Positions 40,332-49,872 of a stretch of DNA of 64,000 nt are shown here, piece by piece. Position 1 is the stretch's first letter. Each line of letters opens with the position of its first letter. Location of the stretch: assembly GCA_903899015.1 (NCBI GenBank), contig CAIUHP010000043.1, positions 186,001-250,000 on the forward strand, written 5' to 3'. This stretch comes from an uncultured Armatimonadota bacterium. GTDB lineage: Bacteria; Armatimonadota; Fimbriimonadia; Fimbriimonadales; Fimbriimonadaceae. Below the pieces are notes generated by a model, which had not been told where the DNA came from, did not search any database, and worked only from the letters and a program-made list of their open reading frames with translations. The translations under genes were made by a program, and so were the position numbers.

Positions 40332-41222
40332 TTAGTCCGCAGGCGCGATAACGACTCGTCGGTTGGGCTCTTCACCTTCGGAGTAGGTTGAAATGCCTTC
40401 ATAACCCGAAAGAGCCTTGTGCACGATTCGTCGCTCGAATGCTGGGAGTGCGTCGAGAACGGCTTCTTCTCCGCGCTCTTTAACTTGGTCTGCAATCTTG
40501 GTTGCAAGAACCGTAAGAGCATCTTCACGACGGCGACGATAGTCGTTGCCATCAAGGGTTGCCCGAACACCGTTGTCAAATCGGCGGCCTGCGATGATGT
40601 TCACGAGATACTGCATCGCGTTCAAAACTTCACCATGCTTGCCAACCAAGAAGGCTGCATCCTTGCCGTCAAGGTGAATGTTTACATAGCGACCCGCGAT
40701 CTCACCAGTCTTGGCGTTAACTTGAAGGTTCGCCGCAGCCAGAAGTTCTTTAACAAGAGCCGTCAATCGCTCGCCATCCACGTCAGTAGCAACAATTTCC
40801 TTGTCGGGTTCTTCAGTCTTTTCGACTTCTGCAGCTTCTACCGGCGCCTCAACCTTTGGCTCTGCTTTCGCTCGGCCCTTTGGAGCTTTCTTTGCCACAG
40901 GCTCGACGACTGGGGCAGCAGCGGGAGCTTCTGGCTCGACTTCTACTTCGGGAGCTGGAGCAGCAGCCTTTGGCGCAGCCTTGGTCGTCTTTTTAACAGC
41001 CTTAGCCGGTGCAGGGGCGGGAGTGGGTTCGACGGCGGCTGGGGCTGACGCAACAACATCTGCTCGAATTCGAACACTGCTCTTGCCGAACAGGCCCTTT
41101 GTTTCCTCGAGCACGGTGACAGTAATGGCGTCGGTACCGACGCCGAGTTTTGTTGCGGCGGCTTTGGTGGCCTCTTGAACCGTTTTAGCCGTAATTTCAA
41201 CTGATTGCATTGATGCTTGCAC
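40332..41222 (-). CDS. jag: Jag/KhpB RNA-binding protein (Jag-N, Ala/Pro linker, KH, R3H)
   Basis: SVEITAKTVQEATKAAATKLGV; DGKDAAFLVGKHGEVLNAMQYLVNIIAGRR; FERRIVHKALSGYEGISTYSEGEEPNRRVVIAP. Confidence 0.93.
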   Translation of the reverse strand: MQASMQSVEITAKTVQEATKAAATKLGVGTDAITVTVLEETKGLFGKSSVRIRADVVASAPAAVEPTPAPAPAKAVKKTTKAAPKAAAPAPEVEVEPEAPAAAPVVEPVAKKAPKGRAKAEPKVEAPVEAAEVEKTEEPDKEIVATDVDGERLTALVKELLAAANLQVNAKTGEIAGRYVNIHLDGKDAAFLVGKHGEVLNAMQYLVNIIAGRRFDNGVRATLDGNDYRRRREDALTVLATKIADQVKERGEEAVLDALPAFERRIVHKALSGYEGISTYSEGEEPNRRVVIAPAD

Positions 41223-41296
41223 TTTACTTCATTCCTTCGGCCTAATGGCACTCTCGTCGCCCGTTGCGGTCAATGATATTGGATCGGGCTGAGAGT

Positions 41297-42778
41297 CTAC
41301 TTCCGTTTCTTTGGCTTATGTTTAGCAGGTGTACCTGTTTTCGGAGCTTCCTCGATAATATCTACCGATTTTTTCACAGATCCACCACGATTTGTTAGAT
41401 TATCAGTTGGAGCAGATCCACCTTTCTGTTCCTGAAGTCTTCTCTGCTCGTCCATCATCTTATCCATCATCTGCTGCCATTTGGAACTCTTCTTAGGCAA
41501 GGCTCCTCCACCGGGAGCATTTACCTTTACGAGCGCAGGCATTGGCAATCGATAAGCGCGTAGAGACTGAGCAGTTGCGAGGATGTTGGTGAATGTCCAA
41601 TACAGAACAAAGCCCGCAACAACCGGGATCGCCCCCGTGAACATGAAGACCGTGAAGATAAGACTGACGCCCACACCCATCAACCGTTGCTGAGTAGCTT
41701 GAGTCGGATCAGAAACAGGTGTCAACAGCGTCGCAATGACCATCGTGATGCCGTAAATAACAATCAAGATGTAGTCTTGCTGGCCGAGGTTGGGACCGAT
41801 AAAGCCGTGGGTTGATGCGCTTGTGGCAGGATTGATCCACAGGAACGTTCCCTTCACAAAGGTGAACTGGTAGCGCAACATGCACTGGTAAATCGTAAGG
41901 AACAATGGCATCTGGATCAGGGCGGGGAAACATCCCGCGAGCGGATTGATTCCGTATTCCCGATATAACTCCATCACCTTCTGCTGCTGCTGTTGCTGAT
42001 CGTTCTTATATTTCTGCTTGATCTCGTTGGTCAAAGGAATCAACTGAGACATCTGCCGACTGAACATCAGCTGCTTTTGGGAAAGCGGGAAAACAATCGC
42101 ACGAACACAAAGCGCGAGGAGGAATGCCGCAAAGGCATAGCTAAAACCAGGGTTCGCACCGGTCGCATGGACCAAAACTTCAATTAGCTGGTACCCAGGA
42201 ATGATGCCGTAAACGTAGTCGGTCTTGTTCTTTGCCGCAAGGGTATCAACCACCGTGCTGAACATTTGATTGGTCGACCAACTGTTCCAATTGAATTTGG
42301 AAATACTTCCTTCAATGGGCGTGCCGTCCTTTTCGGCGGCTGGCTTATAAACCGTTCCGGAAGGAACCTTATAAACCTGATCTAACGCAGGCGTGCCCGC
42401 CAACTTCTTTGTAAGTGGAACGAGCGTCTGGTAGGCAGTTCGAATACGCCCAGTATCGTTTCGATACAGTCCTGCCTTGTATTGGGCATCGGCCTCAAGA
42501 ATCGTTGCTTCCAGCTTCTTATCTTCAGCGACCGCTTTGGTCATCTGCTTTTTGGAAACCAAGTCGTCAAGTTTATGATCGTAATCATTAACCGTCTGAA
42601 TGATCGACTGATCAAGCAGTCGAGCGTTTTGATCCGTCAGCTTGGCGTAGATCTGATCGACCGTTTGATTGTCAGCTGGCTGGTTCTTATTGCCAAACAG
42701 AAGGTTGAACCCCAGGAACACCGTGACCATGATCAGGCCGGTCTGGAGAAAATTCGACTTGGGAGTGGGTTTGCTCAT
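41297..42778 (-). CDS. yidC: Membrane protein insertase YidC/Oxa1
   Basis: LCVRAIVFPLSQKQLMFSRQMSQLIPLTNEIKQKYKND...ELYREYGINPLAGCFPALIQMPLFLTIYQ...YWTFTNILATAQ. Confidence 0.95.
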   Translation of the reverse strand: MSKPTPKSNFLQTGLIMVTVFLGFNLLFGNKNQPADNQTVDQIYAKLTDQNARLLDQSIIQTVNDYDHKLDDLVSKKQMTKAVAEDKKLEATILEADAQYKAGLYRNDTGRIRTAYQTLVPLTKKLAGTPALDQVYKVPSGTVYKPAAEKDGTPIEGSISKFNWNSWSTNQMFSTVVDTLAAKNKTDYVYGIIPGYQLIEVLVHATGANPGFSYAFAAFLLALCVRAIVFPLSQKQLMFSRQMSQLIPLTNEIKQKYKNDQQQQQQKVMELYREYGINPLAGCFPALIQMPLFLTIYQCMLRYQFTFVKGTFLWINPATSASTHGFIGPNLGQQDYILIVIYGITMVIATLLTPVSDPTQATQQRLMGVGVSLIFTVFMFTGAIPVVAGFVLYWTFTNILATAQSLRAYRLPMPALVKVNAPGGGALPKKSSKWQQMMDKMMDEQRRLQEQKGGSAPTDNLTNRGGSVKKSVDIIEEAPKTGTPAKHKPKKRK

Positions 42779-42816
42779 TCGACGTTGTTACAAATCTTTA
42801 CTGGCTGACTGCTCAG

Positions 42817-43026
42817 CTAAGGAACGGGATCGTGTCCGCCAGGATGAAACGGATGGCATCTAGCGATTCGCTTCATGCCCATCCAACTACCCTTCATCAA
42901 TCCGTAGCGTTGCACGGCTTCAAGCGTGTACTGACTACAACTCGGTGAAAATCTACAAGTTGGAGGCATCCACGCAAATCCTCGCTGATAACAGCGAATC
43001 AAGAAGATTCCGATTCTGCGGCCCAT
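42817..43026 (-). CDS. yidD: YidD, membrane protein insertion efficiency factor
   Basis: [61 protein letters not shown]. Confidence 0.93.
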   Translation of the reverse strand: MGRRIGIFLIRCYQRGFAWMPPTCRFSPSCSQYTLEAVQRYGLMKGSWMGMKRIARCHPFHPGGHDPVP

Positions 43027-43391
43027 CTTTCCCCGATTCTGATGAAAAGCGATTGAACCTCACTTTCAATCTGACTGAAAGCCTTGTCTACCGCTTCGAC
43101 ATGAACTACTACGACGTAGTCATACTCGCGGTTGAAGGAATCGTTGAGTTTGAGGATCGCTTCCCGGAATCTTCGCTTGAGTTTGTTTCGCTGGGGTCGG
43201 GATCCAATCTTTTTGGATACCGCAATCCCAACAAGGCCCGTTCCTGGCAACGCTATGATTCTAGCAACATCACCTTTCACTCTCTTTCCGAGAGTGAAAA
43301 TCGATTCAAACCGTTGTTTAGTGGGACCCTTGATGCGAATCTTAAGCGGAAATCTTGGCGCGTCCTCGATTTCGTCGTCTCTTGAGGACAT
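42999..43391 (-). CDS. rnpA: Ribonuclease P protein component
   Basis: [19 protein letters not shown]...[29 protein letters not shown] (RNR motif), placed between rpmH and yidD. Only ATG found is at 43391, inside rpmH. Confidence 0.9.
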   Translation of the reverse strand: MSSRDDEIEDAPRFPLKIRIKGPTKQRFESIFTLGKRVKGDVARIIALPGTGLVGIAVSKKIGSRPQRNKLKRRFREAILKLNDSFNREYDYVVVVHVEAVDKAFSQIESEVQSLFIRIGERWAAESESS

Positions 43392-43476
43392 TCTGTCCGT
43401 CGGTCGTGCGCATTCGGACGCGAAATCCGTGCGTCTTGCTGCGTTTGCGGTTATTGGGTTGGAAAGTGCGCTTCAT
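43342..43476 (-). CDS. rpmH: 50S ribosomal protein L34
   Basis: Manual translation: [44 protein letters not shown] (44 aa). Not in the ORF track because of length. Confidence 0.97.
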   Translation of the reverse strand: MKRTFQPNNRKRSKTHGFRVRMRTTDGQNVLKRRRNRGRAKISA

Positions 43477-43688
43477 CTCAGTTCCGTGTGATCAAAAATC
43501 TTGAACGTCAAAGTGTACCTAAGATGCGAGCCCTGTAGTCACCTTCGCGAGGCAACTCGCTGCGTCAGACGTTTTAGAAGTCAAAAAAGTGTCCAAGAAC
43601 TGCTTTCCTTGTTGGTCAGCAACGGATCTTGCTTGCATTTCCAAGCTTCGAGAATCGGGTTTCGGGGGCGGTTTGCTTGCTGACTTAC

Positions 43689-44132
43689 CTAACTTCGATT
43701 GTGAATCTTCGCGGATACGAATGACGTCAAACTCGCCGCCTGATCTTCCAATGCTTTCAGCCCCGACGTATCCAAGCCCGTGATCGAGTGCAAAACGTCT
43801 GGCTTGAGGAGCGTCAGCAGGTCCAGGCTCTTTCGAACACGCCAAAGTTCAAGGAGCATTTGTTTCTTCTGTTCCAGGTTCATGGCGTCCACTTTGTTGT
43901 GAGCCTTCTTGTTCAGTCCTCCCACCATGGCTTTAATATCCTGAAAGCGCTTCGGCCACTCCTTAACGATCCTTTCGGCCGCAGGCCTCCCTTCCTCTTG
44001 AACCGTTTTCCAAGTGTCGTGAACCCAGCCCATAAATCCGCTCTCTTGCTTCTCAGGCAGCTTCTTGCCCGATTGCCCAAACACCAGCCCAAAACAGAGC
44101 AAGAGAACGAAAATAGGGAGCGCTCTTTTCAT
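43689..44132 (-). CDS. Hypothetical secreted protein
   Basis: 147 aa, signal peptide [22 protein letters not shown] overlaps the leuC stop (TAATG). Confidence 0.65.
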   Translation of the reverse strand: MKRALPIFVLLLCFGLVFGQSGKKLPEKQESGFMGWVHDTWKTVQEEGRPAAERIVKEWPKRFQDIKAMVGGLNKKAHNKVDAMNLEQKKQMLLELWRVRKSLDLLTLLKPDVLHSITGLDTSGLKALEDQAASLTSFVSAKIHNRS

Positions 44133-45517
44133 TACAAGAATTCTCGAGGATCGGTGAAGTGCCCTTTGATGGCGGTTGCCGCCGCCGTCATGGGCGATAC
44201 CAAGTGCGTCCTGGAACCCGGCCCCTGACGTCCTTCATAAGGTCGATTGGAAGTCGAAGCACTTCGCTCCAACGGACGCAGAATATCTCCGTTCATTCCA
44301 AGACACATGGAACAACCCGCTTGGTGCCATTCGAATCCCGCTTCTCGGAACAAGTGGTCAAGACCTTCTTGCTCAGCAAGCCTTTTCACTTCGTGACTTC
44401 CAGGCACGACCATTGCTCTTACACCCGAAGCAACTTTCCTTCCTTTTACGATCAACGCCGCCTCTCGTAAATCCTCAATCCGAGAGTTCGTACACGAACC
44501 AATAAACACGGTGTTCACGGCTAGCTCGGACAGCGACATTCCCGGCTTGAGCCCCATGTAAGTAAGAGCCCTTTGCTCTCCCGCATCTCTCGGGTCGGGT
44601 ATCCCTTCACCAATATCTACCGTCATTGCGGGCGTCGTTCCCCAAGTAACTTGAGGACTTAGTTTAGAAATATCCAACGTTTCATACCGGTCAAAAGCGG
44701 AGACTGCGTCTGTTTTCAAACCACGACTGTGCTCTACCAAGCGTTCAAACTCAGCGCCCTTCGGTGCAAACGGTCGATCCTCACTCGCAATATATTCAAG
44801 CGTGATGTCGTCAGGAGCAATCATGCCCGCTCGAGCGCCCATCTCAATCGACATGTTACAGACTGTCATGCGACCGCTCATTCCTAGTCGCTCGATTGCC
44901 GATCCGAAATACTCGACGACATAGCCTGTTCCACCACCGGCTCCTAACTTGCGGATGAGATTCAAGATGAGGTCTTTTGCACCCACGCCTACGCCGAAAA
45001 TGCCGTCAATTTGGACTCCCAGAGACTTCGGCTTACTGCTTGCTCGGAGTGTTTGAGTTGCCAAGACGTGTTCCACTTCCGTCGTACCAATCCCGAATGC
45101 CAAAGCACCAAACGCGCCATGTGTGGAGGTGTGACTATCGCCGCAGACAATGGTCAGCCCCGGCAACGTGATGCCAAGCTGCGGTCCGATGACATGGACA
45201 ATGCCTTGCTTCTCCGCACCATAAGGGAAAAGGGGTACTCCAAATTCCTCGCAATTTCTCGTGAGGGCCGCCAACTGCTTTCCGCTTAAGCTCGACACAT
45301 CGATTGCTCGACCATCTGTCGGAACGTTGTGATCGGCGGTCGCAAAAGTAAGATCGGGGCGGCGAACCGGACGACCGTGCTCGCGCAAACCGTCAAATGC
45401 TTGAGGCGAGGTCACTTCATGTACGAGGTGCCGATCAATAAAGAGCAATGCTCCGCCGCCTGGCAAATCAGCAACCACATGCTCGTTCCAAACCTTATCG
45501 AAGAGTGTCGAAGGCAT
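44132..45517 (-). CDS. leuC: 3-isopropylmalate dehydratase large subunit
   Basis: [11 protein letters not shown]...[21 protein letters not shown]...[32 protein letters not shown]...[15 protein letters not shown]...[26 protein letters not shown]. Confidence 0.95.
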   Translation of the reverse strand: MPSTLFDKVWNEHVVADLPGGGALLFIDRHLVHEVTSPQAFDGLREHGRPVRRPDLTFATADHNVPTDGRAIDVSSLSGKQLAALTRNCEEFGVPLFPYGAEKQGIVHVIGPQLGITLPGLTIVCGDSHTSTHGAFGALAFGIGTTEVEHVLATQTLRASSKPKSLGVQIDGIFGVGVGAKDLILNLIRKLGAGGGTGYVVEYFGSAIERLGMSGRMTVCNMSIEMGARAGMIAPDDITLEYIASEDRPFAPKGAEFERLVEHSRGLKTDAVSAFDRYETLDISKLSPQVTWGTTPAMTVDIGEGIPDPRDAGEQRALTYMGLKPGMSLSELAVNTVFIGSCTNSRIEDLREAALIVKGRKVASGVRAMVVPGSHEVKRLAEQEGLDHLFREAGFEWHQAGCSMCLGMNGDILRPLERSASTSNRPYEGRQGPGSRTHLVSPMTAAATAIKGHFTDPREFL

Positions 45518-45647
45518 ACTCCTATTCTATTCGAGTCGCAACGCCGAGGTCTGGGGGCAAGGAGCAAGAAAAAGGCCGAGAGAGGAAGTGGCCCTAACTT
45601 TTGGTTCCAAAGTGCTTCGGTTCTTTCTCCTTCCCCGAGACCAAACG

Positions 45648-46520
45648 CTACCGTAGCATCGGTTCGCTGCAAACCCGATTGCGGCCTTGTTTCTTAGCAT
45701 TCAGGACCGCCAGGTCTGCCTTAGACACGAATTCGTAATCAAGTTGCCCTGGAAGGTGGGTGGTGAACCCGTAGCTTGCCGTTAACTTGATGCCCGCTTC
45801 GTGAGCGTCTTCAGACGAAGCTAAATTTCGCTTCAATCGCCAAATAACCGACTCGGCAATCTCCGTATCGGCTCCCCAAAGCACGATGATGAACTCATCG
45901 CCGCCCCATCGACCGACCCAATCGCCTTCTCGAATACTATCGGCGGCAACTTTTACAAAGTGCTGGAGGCATGCGTCTCCGACCGATGGGCCATAAGCGT
46001 CGTTGATCTTCTTGAACTCGTCAATATCAGCGACGATCATCGAAATCGGCATCAGTGTTCGGTCAGATCGCGCCAAGTCTTGATGAAGTCGTTCCAAACT
46101 GGCGCTTCGGTTGCTGATGCCAGTAAGCACATCGATCTGAGAGGCAACTTGAATCTCTTTCATCGATCGATCAAGCTTGACGACCGTATTTCGAGCGTTG
46201 CGCATCAACAGTCCCATGTCATCTTGGTTGTGATCGGGCAAGTCCGTGATTTCACCCTTTTCAACGTAAGAAGCCATGAACTTGGTGACTTGATCTAAAG
46301 GCTGGAGTAAGTGGCGAAGCACGATCAGTGTTGCGACCAAGAAAACCGCTGATAAGGTCACAACAGGTCCAAGCGGCATTCGGGCATTCGACGTGGCCCA
46401 TATGCCGAAAGTAAGCCCTTGCAGTGCCAAGCCGATCCCTGCTACTCCAAGCAACTTGGCGGAATAGCTCATTTGGTTCGGAATCTTCTCGAGTAAAGAG
46501 TAAAGCTTCTGGGAGTTCAC
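45648..46520 (-). CDS. HAMP-like plus GGDEF diguanylate cyclase
   Basis: SQIDVLTGISNRSASLERL...MIVADIDEFKKINDAYGPSVGDACLQ...GRWGGDEFIIVL; the GGDEF motif is intact. Confidence 0.92.
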   Translation of the reverse strand: MNSQKLYSLLEKIPNQMSYSAKLLGVAGIGLALQGLTFGIWATSNARMPLGPVVTLSAVFLVATLIVLRHLLQPLDQVTKFMASYVEKGEITDLPDHNQDDMGLLMRNARNTVVKLDRSMKEIQVASQIDVLTGISNRSASLERLHQDLARSDRTLMPISMIVADIDEFKKINDAYGPSVGDACLQHFVKVAADSIREGDWVGRWGGDEFIIVLWGADTEIAESVIWRLKRNLASSEDAHEAGIKLTASYGFTTHLPGQLDYEFVSKADLAVLNAKKQGRNRVCSEPMLR

Positions 46521-46757
46521 CGGACGTTCAACCTCATCCAGTACTTCGGTTCTTCAGGCCTAAATCTTCACCCGAATTTCACATTTTGCGAAATTCAGAA
46601 CAACTTTCTACCGGCAATTTGATTGGATACGCTTTTCGACAATTGCAACCTCTCCATGTGGAAGTCAGGAAAGAAAGAAACTTAAGGGGGATTTAAGAAC
46701 TCCGTCCCCAAAACGACGACTTGAGAGTCGAACCTAGGGTATAACTCTGCACCGTCT

Positions 46758-46842
46758 GGGGAGTTGCCCGAGTGGCCAATGGGAACAGACTGTAAATCTG
46801 TCGGCGATGCCTTCGTAGGTTCGAATCCTACACTCCCCACCA
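46758..46842 (+). tRNA. tRNA-Tyr (GUA)
   Basis: 85 nt; acceptor ggggagt/actcccc, encoded CCA, anticodon loop ctGTAaa, long variable arm, T-loop ggttcgaatcc. Confidence 0.95.
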
Positions 46843-46887
46843 TAAAACAAGCTCTATTTCCCAAAGAGCAACCGAAAAACCAAATAC

Positions 46888-46962
46888 GCCCTCGTAGCTC
46901 AGCGGCAGAGCACTTCTTTGGTAAAGAAGAGGTCACGGGTTCGATTCTCGTCGAGGGCTCCA
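46888..46962 (+). tRNA. tRNA-Thr (GGU)
   Basis: 75 nt; acceptor gccctcg/cgagggc, anticodon stem cttct-ttGGTaa-agaag, encoded CCA. Confidence 0.95.
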
Positions 46963-46968
46963 GTTTTT

Positions 46969-47357
46969 GGCTCTACGCCATTCGTGGGGGCATTGATTCC
47001 ACTCGTGGTACTATCCTATTCTCTATTGGTCTAGGAACCTCAGCATCGAACCGTGCGGCCAAAGAAACCTGCTCCTAAGCCATAGCCTCTTTCCAAGCGG
47101 AGGCTCTACGCCATTCGTCGGGCAACTCTTCTTCACCCGAATACACAAAGTCGCCCGAACACTCGAAAAGGACATACAGGGACTCCTCAAATACCTGTTG
47201 TGGCGAATCACCAACGCGTACCGGAAAGCCGTCAAGGCTCTCATTCAGGAGATTAAGACTGTAGCAAGAGGATTTAGACAATTTGAAAACTTCAGAATTG
47301 CAATCCTATGCTTCCTGGGCAAAATTGGACTCCATCCACACAAAATCTCATAGAGCC
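46969..47357. mobile_element. Degenerate ISL3-like insertion-sequence remnant with duplicated left-end sequence
   Basis: 17-nt direct repeat ggctctacgccattcgt at 46969-46985 and 47102-47118; partial inverse tagagcc at 47351-47357 overlapping the transposase stop. Confidence 0.55.
47105..47353 (+). pseudogene. C-terminal remnant of an ISL3-family transposase
   Basis: Manual translation: GQLFFTRIHKVARTLEKDIQGLLKYLLWRITNAYRKAVKALIQEIKTVARGFRQFENFRIAILCFLGKIGLHPHKIS*, matching the ISL3 C-terminal pattern (RITNA...IQ.IK..A.GFRnfenFr.aIL). No start or N-terminal DDE domain. Confidence 0.75.
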
Positions 47358-47624
47358 GAAGACACTTGAACGCATCAACCATGCATGCTTGTTGAGCCGA
47401 ACGATAGTTTAGAAGCTGCCGAGTTAACCGTAATTAGCTGAACAATTTAAACCGGGTTTGTGCGATCTAATGGTAACCCGTGCCGCATAAATTCCGGAAA
47501 TTGAATTCGCGTTCGAATGACTAACGGGACAAACCTTGTCTCTAATGACTCGAAATCAATCTTCACAACAATAATTTTTGGCCCAACGTATACAATCTGT
47601 AAGTCCAACTAGGACGGAGAGTGA

Positions 47625-49265
47625 ATGGAAAGTTCGGATCAAAGCAGAGTTGATTCTGCGCTTGTTGAAGCGGCAGAACAAAAGCGATTAGATGTCCTCT
47701 ATTCGTATCACCTCCTTGATGCATCGATAGCGGATGAATATGCCAATGTCGTTGCACTAGCCGCGAACATTTTGGGAGTGCCGGACGGCTATGTCACTTT
47801 GCTTGACCATGATCGCCAGTGGATTAAAGCGGCCGTGAATCCCGATTGCATCGGGTCAGGACCGATGGAAGATTCGTTCTGCCGACATATGATCAACACT
47901 CACCAGCCAATGATTGTTGAGGACGCGAGCCTTCACGAGATTTTCAAGGCCTACGAGAACGTCTGCGGTTCTCCCTTTATTCGATTTTATGCGGGTGTTC
48001 CCCTTGAAGCTCCCGAAGGTGAAGTATTAGGAGCCCTTTGTGTCACAGACTCCAAACCCCGCCAAATTTCTGAGGAGCAGATCCGCGTACTACAAATTCT
48101 CGCAAAGCAGGTCCAGAACCAAATGGAGCTTCGCCGAACTTCAATCCGCCTCCAAGCGGCGCTTCTTGAAGCTAAAGAAGCGAGGAAATCAAGGGATCTG
48201 TTTTTTGCAAGCGTCAGCCACGACATTAGAACGCCTGCCGCTGCGATAGTGGGCGCCTCGCATATCTTGTCCCACGAAAAGTTGCCTGATAATGCACTCA
48301 AGCTTGTTGAAGGCATTGAAATTCAAGGCAAGCTCCTAACCCTCCTCATCAACAATCTCCTCGACTTAGCAAAGTTGGATGCAGGAAAATTCGAACTCGT
48401 GAAGTCAACGTTCGACCTCTCAACGCTCGTACGAGAAGTTATCGAAGGGCAGAATCCGGTCGCCAGGGGCAAGAACATCGATTTGTGTTGGAGCTACGCT
48501 CCCGAGCTAGGCACGACGGTTGTGGGAGACCCCCTACGCCTGCGTCAGATTCTTGGCAACCTCATTTCGAACGCAATCAAATTCACCAGTGAAGGTTCAG
48601 TGGTGCTGAGTGCGAGAAAGAGCGAAACTGGAATTCTGTTAACTGTTACCGACACGGGAATAGGGATTCCTGCTGACCGACTTGATGCAGTTCTACACGA
48701 ATACGAGCAAGCCGATACCCACACTCAATCGAAATATGGAGGAACGGGTTTGGGTCTATCCATCGTCTCAAAGTTGACGGCACTCATGAATGGGAAGCTG
48801 ACGATCGCCAGCGAAATTGGAAAAGGAAGCGCATTCGCGGTGGATCTTCCGCTAGAAGAGGTCCGACTTTCTGACCTTGATAGAGAAATAAAGCGAGCAT
48901 TGATCGTTGACGACAACGAAATCAACCAGTTAGTCGCCGAATCAATTCTATCGGACCTAAAAATTCAAACTGACGTGGCAGGTTCCATTGCCAAAGCGAA
49001 AGTGCTCATTACGGAGCATCACTATGACCTCGTGCTACTTGACGAGCATCTGCCCGATGGTCGAGGAACAGATTTGGCAAAGATCATCCGCGAAAATCCC
49101 AACAACTCTCAAGTAATCGTGCTCGGCATATCGGCATCAGTTGAAGAAAGTGACGTTCAGAGCTATCACGCTGCGGGAATGAATGGTTACATGTCGAAAC
49201 CCTTCACTGTCGGCCAATTACAAACTGCACTTCGATCGGCACAAGGCAATTCTGAACAGGACTAA
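47625..49265 (+). CDS. Hybrid histidine kinase: GAF, HisKA, HATPase, receiver
   Basis: GAF (DGYVTLLDHDRQWIKAAV...DSFCRHMI), FFASVSHDIRTPAAAIVG, GGTGLGLSIVSKL, ALIVDDNEINQLVAESIL...DLVLLDEHLPDGRGTDL...MSKPF. Confidence 0.93.
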   Translation: MESSDQSRVDSALVEAAEQKRLDVLYSYHLLDASIADEYANVVALAANILGVPDGYVTLLDHDRQWIKAAVNPDCIGSGPMEDSFCRHMINTHQPMIVEDASLHEIFKAYENVCGSPFIRFYAGVPLEAPEGEVLGALCVTDSKPRQISEEQIRVLQILAKQVQNQMELRRTSIRLQAALLEAKEARKSRDLFFASVSHDIRTPAAAIVGASHILSHEKLPDNALKLVEGIEIQGKLLTLLINNLLDLAKLDAGKFELVKSTFDLSTLVREVIEGQNPVARGKNIDLCWSYAPELGTTVVGDPLRLRQILGNLISNAIKFTSEGSVVLSARKSETGILLTVTDTGIGIPADRLDAVLHEYEQADTHTQSKYGGTGLGLSIVSKLTALMNGKLTIASEIGKGSAFAVDLPLEEVRLSDLDREIKRALIVDDNEINQLVAESILSDLKIQTDVAGSIAKAKVLITEHHYDLVLLDEHLPDGRGTDLAKIIRENPNNSQVIVLGISASVEESDVQSYHAAGMNGYMSKPFTVGQLQTALRSAQGNSEQD

Positions 49266-49266
49266 C

Positions 49267-49872
49267 TCACCAGCTCACAAGATCAGACAAGCGAACTTCC
49301 TTTACTGCCAGCTCCCACACTTCCTCACCCTTGAAGGCCACTGATGCAACCCATGGGTCCGGAAGTTCTGGTCGCTGAACGGTCCATATTTCTCCTGTAC
49401 CAACAACCTCAAAAACGGATGCGTCAACTTGATTCAAACCTTCAAGTGCAAGTGCCAACCCTCGCCCGGTACCCTTTGCGACGGCTTCACGCACCGTCCA
49501 GTCGATGAACTCTTGTTCGGACATTTCAAGCTGAGTGAGTCGCAATCGCGACTCGATATCAAGCCCGACGTCACCGTCCTGAGATAACGCAATAGCAGCC
49601 ACACCCAGGGTGCTGGAACAGCTGAAACTGGGACCGTCCTCCACATAAGGCTTGCCCGCCCGGCCTTCAAGGATGGTTGGAAAGTCTCGTTTCGCTGCAG
49701 ATTTCAGACTCCAAAGCCGTAATGCCCGGCTTGCAAGGGCTCGCACACGGCGATCCGAATCTCGAAACTGGGAGGCATACGCGCGATCAACCGGCGAAAC
49801 TAATGAGATCAGTTCTTTCTCCTGAAGACCTTCCGTCCCCAACCAGAAAAGATTGACTTGATCAACCAGCAA
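49267..49872 (-). CDS. 4'-phosphopantetheinyl transferase superfamily (Sfp-like)
   Basis: SRALRLWSL..., GKPYVEDGPSFSCSSTLGVAAIAL, DVGLDIESRLRL, FIDWTVREAVAKGTGRGL. Carrier-protein gene is two upstream in the same operon. Confidence 0.83.
   Translation of the reverse strand: MLVDQVNLFWLGTEGLQEKELISLVSPVDRAYASQFRDSDRRVRALASRALRLWSLKSAAKRDFPTILEGRAGKPYVEDGPSFSCSSTLGVAAIALSQDGDVGLDIESRLRLTQLEMSEQEFIDWTVREAVAKGTGRGLALALEGLNQVDASVFEVVGTGEIWTVQRPELPDPWVASVAFKGEEVWELAVKEVRLSDLVSW

Noticed and set aside
40801-41178. 125 aa Ala/Gly/Ser/Thr-rich plus-strand ORF
   Set aside because: It is the reverse complement of the Ala/Pro-rich Jag linker; low-complexity shadow.
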